This document shows, piece after piece, positions 13,741 through 17,703 of a stretch of DNA of 17,703 nt. Origin of the DNA: Tenericutes bacterium ADurb.BinA155 (GTDB taxonomy: Bacteria; Bacillota_I; Bacilli_A; RFN20; CAG-826). The notes below the pieces were generated by a model. It had not been told where the DNA came from. It made no database searches and saw only the letters and a list, made by a program, of their open reading frames with translations. A program made the translations under genes and the position numbers. The stretch spans positions 1 to 17,703 of the forward strand of contig MVZL01000010.1 of assembly GCA_002068375.1 (NCBI GenBank), read 5' to 3'. Numbering within the stretch: the first letter of the stretch is position 1; every line of letters starts with the position of its first letter.

Positions 13741-13861
13741 TAAAGACTTGAACGAAGTTCATCCCCGAGGAAAAATCGGAGGGGATTTTGGAGGCGACTT
13801 CCTAAAAAAGTCCGACCGAATCAAAGAAAATAGGATATCGGCTTGTTATCCCAATCGCCAT
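13741..13861. other. Intergenic region without a recognised element
   Basis: Between the thioredoxin-like promoter and the yitT promoter I see only short weak inverted repeats (TGAAC-GAA-GTTCA near 13749; GACTT...AAGTC near 13797). No ORF, RNA gene or riboswitch pattern is visible. Because the yitT promoter lies at the far right end, this stretch is probably not transcribed into the yitT mRNA. Confidence 0.4.
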
Positions 13862-13870
13862 TGTTATAAT
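13862..13870 (+). promoter_or_regulatory. Extended -10 promoter of yitT
   Basis: TGT-TATAAT ends 13 nt before the ATG at 13884, predicting a 7-nt leader. This argues against the in-frame TTG at 13875, which would lie before the predicted transcription start. Confidence 0.7.
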
Positions 13871-13883
13871 TCATTTGCTCCTT

Positions 13884-14921
13884 ATGGCCAAAAATCAAAA
13901 ATCGATTCGCGAACGTTACGATGAGTGGTGCTATCGCCACATCGTTTGGAAATATATCTTCGATTACGCTTGGACCTTTTTCGTCTGCACCGTCTCGGCT
14001 TTGGTCTTCGCGATCGGCTTCAAAACCTTCATGACGCCCAATAATGCTGCGGGGACCGGTTCGGCCGCGATGAAACTCGTCTCCGGCGGGATGTCGGGCA
14101 TCTCGCAGAACATCACCCTCTTCCTCGAGGTCATTTTCCCCAATTGGAAAATCAATGAAGACCTCTCGTATGGCATCCTCTATTTCGTCCTCAATATCCC
14201 GATCTTCGTTTTGGCGTGGTTTGGGATCGGAAAACGCTTCGCGATCTTCACCTTTATCAATGTCCTTGAAGTCTCGCTATTCTCGAACCTTTTAGGCCAA
14301 GTGAATTGGGATTTCCTCACCCATGTTTCCGAGTTTGTTCAGGATAATGGCGCTTTGCTTTCTCGCGCCTTGTTCGCCGGCGTTTGCACCGGCTTAAGTT
14401 CGGCCCTCGCTTTCAAGGTCGATATCTCGGCGGGCGGCATCGATGTGATTTCGTACTATATCGCCTTAAAAAAGAGCACCTCGGTGGGCAAATACACCAT
14501 CCTTTTGAACTCCTTCACCGTCATCTTGTTTGCCATCTTAACCGCCACCCGCGCCAACTGGGATTCGACCGCCGCGGCCAACGCCTTCGCCGCTGTCCTC
14601 TATAGCTTCCTCTACATGCTGGTCGTGATGCTGGTGATCGACCTGATCCACGTCCGCAACAAAAAGTGCGAAGTCAAAGTCGTGACGAAACTTGAAAATC
14701 TGAGCGATGTTTTGCTCGCCAATATTCCGCACGGGGCCACGATTTTGAAGGGCAAAGGCGCCTTCTCGGGCGAAGAAAAGGACATTATTTGGATGGTCAT
14801 TTCTTCTTATGAAGTCGAGTCCCTAGTGAAACTCGTCCAAAAAGAAGATCCGCGCGCTTTCATCCAAGTCACGACTCTCAACCAGGTCTACGGTCGGTTC
14901 TTCCAACGGCCGATTAAGTAA
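13884..14921 (+). CDS. YitT family membrane protein (DUF161/DUF2179)
   Basis: Firmicute integral membrane protein with about five transmembrane segments in the first 255 residues, including the diagnostic GMSGISQNI (69-77) and SAGGIDVIS (182-190) segments. A cytoplasmic DUF2179 domain follows at about 263-337 (KCEVKVVTKL...DPRAFIQVTTLNQVYGRF). At 345 aa it is slightly longer than usual because of an N-terminal basic extension. The transported substrate is unknown for the family. I use the ATG at 13884, not the TTG at 13875, on promoter position. It has no Shine-Dalgarno. A strong terminator follows. Confidence 0.92.
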   Translation: MAKNQKSIRERYDEWCYRHIVWKYIFDYAWTFFVCTVSALVFAIGFKTFMTPNNAAGTGSAAMKLVSGGMSGISQNITLFLEVIFPNWKINEDLSYGILYFVLNIPIFVLAWFGIGKRFAIFTFINVLEVSLFSNLLGQVNWDFLTHVSEFVQDNGALLSRALFAGVCTGLSSALAFKVDISAGGIDVISYYIALKKSTSVGKYTILLNSFTVILFAILTATRANWDSTAAANAFAAVLYSFLYMLVVMLVIDLIHVRNKKCEVKVVTKLENLSDVLLANIPHGATILKGKGAFSGEEKDIIWMVISSYEVESLVKLVQKEDPRAFIQVTTLNQVYGRFFQRPIK

Positions 14922-14934
14922 GCTAAAGAAAGCA

Positions 14935-14961
14935 AAAACCCGTCTTGCGACGGGCTTTTTT
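14935..14961 (+). terminator. Terminator after yitT
   Basis: CCCGTC-TTGC-GACGGG (14939-14954) is preceded by AAAAA and followed by CTTTTTT. Through the A-run it could also work on the minus strand to end the tRNA-Ser(CGA) transcript, which finishes at 14967. Confidence 0.88.
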
Positions 14962-14966
14962 AATGC

Positions 14967-15057
14967 TGGCGGAGAAGCAGGGATTTGAACCCTGGCTGGG
15001 CATACACCCACTAATGGTTTTCGAAACCATCCCCTTCGACCACTTGGGTACTTCTCC
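14967..15057 (-). tRNA. tRNA-Ser (anticodon CGA)
   Basis: A complete 91-nt serine tRNA with CCA encoded. The acceptor GGAGAAG (15057-15051) pairs with CTTCTCC (14977-14971), and discriminator G and CCA are at 14970-14967. The anticodon stem ATGGT/ACCAT encloses TTCGAAA, giving CGA (reads UCG). The variable arm AGTGGGTGTATGCCCAGC is long, as in class II tRNAs. The T-arm is CAGGGTTCAAATCCCTG. Confidence 0.96.
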
Positions 15058-15069
15058 GTGGCGGGGTTA

Positions 15070-15098
15070 ATGATAACACCCCAAAGTTAAGAGGACAA
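15070..15098 (-). promoter_or_regulatory. Promoter of tRNA-Ser(CGA)
   Basis: Minus-strand TTGTCC (15098-15093) and TGT-TATCAT (-10 at 15075-15070) are spaced 17 bases apart. The predicted start is near 15063, about 6 nt before the mature tRNA end. Confidence 0.6.
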
Positions 15099-15119
15099 CC
15101 TCAATTAATCGAGGGCAAA

Positions 15120-15140
15120 TACCACATTATGTGGTAAAGT
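15120..15140 (+). promoter_or_regulatory. Extended -10 promoter of the GGDEF/EAL-like gene with overlapping 17-bp inverted repeat
   Basis: TGG-TAAAGT (15132-15140) is an extended -10, 13 nt before the ATG at 15154, predicting a 7-nt leader without Shine-Dalgarno. A perfect inverted repeat TACCACA-TTA-TGTGGTA (15120-15136) covers the TG element and the first bases of the -10. It lies upstream of the predicted start, so it would act as DNA, most simply as a repressor operator. Confidence 0.6.
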
Positions 15141-15153
15141 AATCATTAGGCCT

Positions 15154-16896
15154 ATGGAAGCGTTTTTCAATTACCTTAAAACAAATTGGGCAATCTTCAC
15201 CCTAATCGCCCTCATTTTCGTTGCGCTCGTGATCGTCGCGGTTTCCTACGCCATCTCCAATAAGCGCGACGCCCGCTACCGCCAAACCGTCGAAGACCAA
15301 CGGACTTCGGTCCGAATCTTCGTGATCGATGTTCCGAATGATAACGTCAAGTTTTTCAACGTGACCGATCTTCGGCACGTCCGCTCGATGTCGCTCGGCG
15401 ATTTCTACCGCCAATTCCCGCTCGATGAGCAAACCAAAGTCATCAAATGGATCAACGCGATCGCCGATCCGAAGATGGAGACCCCGACCTATTTGGAGAC
15501 CGATGTTTTGATCCATGGGGCCAAAAAGCAATACTTCTCGATGCTTCAAGTCGATCACGTCGACTATAAGACGGGCAAGATCCACCTTCAAAGTTATCTG
15601 CTGAAGTACATGAAGGTTGAAAAAGGAGCGGAGGATAACCACGGCCTCACTTCGGAAAAAGATCTTTGCACGGCCATTAGCGGCGCCACCAAAAACCGCG
15701 GGATGTCCTTCTGCTTCCGTTTCGCTTATCAGAAGATGGCGGACAAGGACAAAGAGATGGACCCCTTGGTTTTCAACCAACTGAAGAACGTTTTCTTCCC
15801 CTTTCTCACCCCGAAACGTTATTTGATGGAAGCCTCGCGGAACGAATTGATCTTCACCGATTTAAGGCTCAACGAACACGCCCAAGGCCTCTATACCGCC
15901 CACGCGGTCTTGAATGACGTTTCCCGTTACCTCTCGCTCAATGGTTTATCCGGCAAGATCGGGATTTGGGTCGGCGTCGTGGAGCACAGCAACTTCCCTG
16001 GCGATGGCGACACGATCGTTCAGCAAGCCCGCAAGACCGCCGAGATCGCCCAAGAAGACAACGACCTCATCAGCTGGTACGAAAAAGGCAAGCAATCGGA
16101 GACTTTGCTCAATGATGTCTCCTATCGGACCGAGGTCGAACGGATCATCAATGACAAGAAACTCAATTATTTCTTCCGGCCGGTTTTCTCGGTCGATAAG
16201 CTCAGAACCATCGGCTATCTCGCGAAAGCCACCCCCGTCGATACCTATTTCGATTCGATTGAGGAACTCAAGGACTACGCGATGCGGACCCAAGACGATA
16301 AGAACCTCTTCGCTACGATCGCGAAGAACATCGTCCCGCTCTTCGTGAACGAGAAACAATCCCCGAATGAAGTCCTTTTCTTCCCAGCCCGGATGGATGA
16401 ACGGGGCTACATGCTCACCACCTTCTCGCGGTTAGGGAAAGTGAAGGACGCCCACATCGTCTTCATGTTCAGCGAGACCGACGTGAAGAGCCATATCGAT
16501 ATCAATGATCCCGATATTCTCTTAGGGGATATGCGCCTTATCAAAGCGAAAGGCTATGAAGTCGCCTTACTCCTCAACGAATCCGATCTGCTCCTCCCAC
16601 CGAACCTCTATAACGCCTTCGATTACTTCGTCGTCTCCTTCGCCTTCGCGGGCAGCGCGACTGGCATGGACACCCGAATCCGCAGCGAACTGCACGCCCT
16701 CGTCGAAAAGCTGCTGAAGTACAATAAACCGATCATCGCCAGCGACATCGATGGATGGAATGCCATTGAACTCCTCGTCCGAAGTGGCCTAAACTACATC
16801 TCGAGCGAAAGTTTCGCCCCCTACAATCAGATGATTGTCCCGCTCCCGCCGAAAAACGTGCGGAAGGTTCAGGATATGAAAGGATACAAATCATGA
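15154..16896 (+). CDS. Membrane-anchored degenerate GGDEF/EAL-like protein
   Basis: A 580-aa protein with one transmembrane helix (about 13-33). A sensor-like region with PAS-type features (52-155) is followed by a region with the plan of a GGDEF domain (164-310) whose GGDEF site reads ASRNELIF (227-234) and whose end KIGIWVGV...DTIVQQARKTAEIAQEDN (268-303) resembles the usual SIGIA...AD.AL..AK..G.N. The last part (325-565) follows an EAL domain: YFFRPVFSV..IGYLAKA, LGDMRLIKAKGYEVALLL, and KPIIASDIDGWNAIELLVRSGLNYI. Yet the EAL, DDFG and EGVE metal/catalytic residues are absent. Both halves should be enzymatically dead and may bind a nucleotide or a partner. proS overlaps its stop as AUGA. 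Domain calls rest on pattern matching by eye. Confidence 0.6.
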   Translation: MEAFFNYLKTNWAIFTLIALIFVALVIVAVSYAISNKRDARYRQTVEDQRTSVRIFVIDVPNDNVKFFNVTDLRHVRSMSLGDFYRQFPLDEQTKVIKWINAIADPKMETPTYLETDVLIHGAKKQYFSMLQVDHVDYKTGKIHLQSYLLKYMKVEKGAEDNHGLTSEKDLCTAISGATKNRGMSFCFRFAYQKMADKDKEMDPLVFNQLKNVFFPFLTPKRYLMEASRNELIFTDLRLNEHAQGLYTAHAVLNDVSRYLSLNGLSGKIGIWVGVVEHSNFPGDGDTIVQQARKTAEIAQEDNDLISWYEKGKQSETLLNDVSYRTEVERIINDKKLNYFFRPVFSVDKLRTIGYLAKATPVDTYFDSIEELKDYAMRTQDDKNLFATIAKNIVPLFVNEKQSPNEVLFFPARMDERGYMLTTFSRLGKVKDAHIVFMFSETDVKSHIDINDPDILLGDMRLIKAKGYEVALLLNESDLLLPPNLYNAFDYFVVSFAFAGSATGMDTRIRSELHALVEKLLKYNKPIIASDIDGWNAIELLVRSGLNYISSESFAPYNQMIVPLPPKNVRKVQDMKGYKS

Positions 16897-17703
16897 ATCA
16901 GCCGAATAAGAACAGCGCGATCACCGCGCGCGACGTCGATTTTGCCCAATGGTACACCGACGTTTGCAAAAAAGCCGAACTGATGGACTATAGCTCGGTT
17001 AAAGGCTTCATCGATTATCTGCCTTATGGCTACGCCATTTGGGAAGAGATCATGGCCTACAGCAATCAGCTTTACAAGGAGCAAGGCGTCAGCAACGTCT
17101 ATCTCCCGAGCGTGATCCCGGCCTCCCTTTTCAACAAAGAAAAGGAACACATCGAGGGCTTTGCCCCCGAATGCCTCGTCGCGACGGTCGGCGGTGGCCA
17201 GAAATTAGCCGATCCCCTTATCATCCGTCCGACTTCGGAGATTCTTTTCTCCGATATGTATAAGCGGTTGGTGTCCTCATACCGCGACCTTCCGAAGATG
17301 TACAACCAGTGGTGCTCCGTGGTCCGCTGGGAAAAGACGACTCGGCCGTTCTTACGGGGCGCGGAGTTTCTTTGGCAAGAAGGACACTGTCTCTTTGAAA
17401 CCCACGAAGAAGCTCTTGCTAACGTCCAGACCTTCCTTGATATCTACGATAAAGTCGGACGCGATCTCCTCGCGATCCCTTATCTCAAAGGCAAAAAGAC
17501 CGAACACGAAAAGTTCGCCGGCGCTTTATCGACCTTCTCGATCGAAGCCTTAATGCACGATGGCAAAGCCCTCCAATGCGGGACCTCGCATGACTTAGGT
17601 CAAGGCTTCGCCAAAGCTTTCGGCATCGAATTCCAAGGCCGGAAGAACGGCTTAGAGACCCCGTGGCAGACCAGCTGGGGCTCTTCGACCCGCCAAATCG
17701 GCG
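16893..17703 (+). CDS. proS: Proline-tRNA ligase, 3' end cut by window
   Basis: Class II aminoacyl-tRNA synthetase that charges tRNA-Pro. The first 270 residues are present. RPTSE (112-116) and motif 2 RWEKTTRPFLRGAEFLWQEG (145-164) are clear, and TSWGSSTRQIG near the cut leads into motif 3. The direct step from motif 2 towards motif 3, without the long INS editing insertion of E. coli-type ProRS, and the short N-terminus point to the archaeal/eukaryote-like ProRS found in some Firmicutes and Mollicutes. AAAGGA precedes the ATG, which overlaps the stop of the GGDEF/EAL-like gene (AUGA), implying translational coupling. Confidence 0.93.
   Translation, partial: MNQPNKNSAITARDVDFAQWYTDVCKKAELMDYSSVKGFIDYLPYGYAIWEEIMAYSNQLYKEQGVSNVYLPSVIPASLFNKEKEHIEGFAPECLVATVGGGQKLADPLIIRPTSEILFSDMYKRLVSSYRDLPKMYNQWCSVVRWEKTTRPFLRGAEFLWQEGHCLFETHEEALANVQTFLDIYDKVGRDLLAIPYLKGKKTEHEKFAGALSTFSIEALMHDGKALQCGTSHDLGQGFAKAFGIEFQGRKNGLETPWQTSWGSSTRQIG

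Noticed and set aside
13875..13883. TTG start for yitT adding three residues
   Set aside because: The TTG is only 4 nt after the -10 hexamer and would lie before the predicted transcription start; the ATG at 13884 fits better.
14930..15060. Integration (attachment) site at the tRNA-Ser(CGA) gene
   Set aside because: The 20-bp identity with the first tRNA-Ser is simply the shared D-arm; no integrase, phage gene or partial tRNA copy is present between them.

Overview
The window looks like chromosomal housekeeping DNA from a Firmicute of the class Bacilli. It carries a true Spx with the TSPSCxSCRK signature, RNase J, YitT, a ylbF-rsmD-coaD cluster and PgcA-type phosphohexomutase, all typical of that class. 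UGA serves as a stop and tryptophan is UGG, so this is the standard code and not the Mycoplasma code. GC is moderate, around one half by eye. Spacing is very tight, with several genes overlapping and two tail-to-tail pairs sharing stop-codon bases. An uncultured gut lineage near the Mollicutes/RF39/Erysipelotrichales is my guess at low confidence. No mobile element, CRISPR array, phage gene or plasmid gene is visible.

Layout, left to right. A truncated tRNA-Ser(GGA) (minus) faces away from rluA-pgcA (plus); pgcA is split by a -1 frameshift. trpS-HAD phosphatase (minus) converges on pgcA. spx plus a membrane protein (plus) converges on a CYTH gene (minus). The CYTH gene shares a promoter region with a small membrane-anchored EIIB-like gene (plus), which runs into rnj-maf (minus). 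def (minus) and ylbF-rsmD-coaD (plus) diverge from a 51-bp intergenic stretch. A SAM methyltransferase (plus) converges on a PgeF-like gene (minus), followed by an anchored thioredoxin-like gene (minus). yitT (plus), a complete tRNA-Ser(CGA) (minus), and an operon of a degenerate GGDEF/EAL-like membrane protein with proS (plus, cut by the window end) complete the region. No stretch over 300 bases lacks a gene; the longest, 13664-13883, holds promoters and no ORF that I trust.

The strongest new signal is in how genes start. Nine promoter-proximal genes (rluA, spx, EIIB-like, def, ylbF, methyltransferase, PgeF-like, yitT, GGDEF/EAL-like) have a -10 box, usually an extended TGn-TATAAT, only 6 to 17 nt before the ATG, and no Shine-Dalgarno sequence. 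This implies 5' leaders of about 0 to 11 nt. Four others (trpS, CYTH, rnj, thioredoxin-like) have longer leaders with good Shine-Dalgarno sites, as do most operon-internal genes. The organism therefore seems to mix near-leaderless and Shine-Dalgarno initiation.

A second theme is degenerate relatives of enzymes kept as intact ORFs: a PgeF/YlmD homologue without its metal ligands, an EIIB-like domain without its phosphorylated cysteine, and a GGDEF-EAL-like protein without either catalytic signature but translationally coupled to prolyl-tRNA synthetase.
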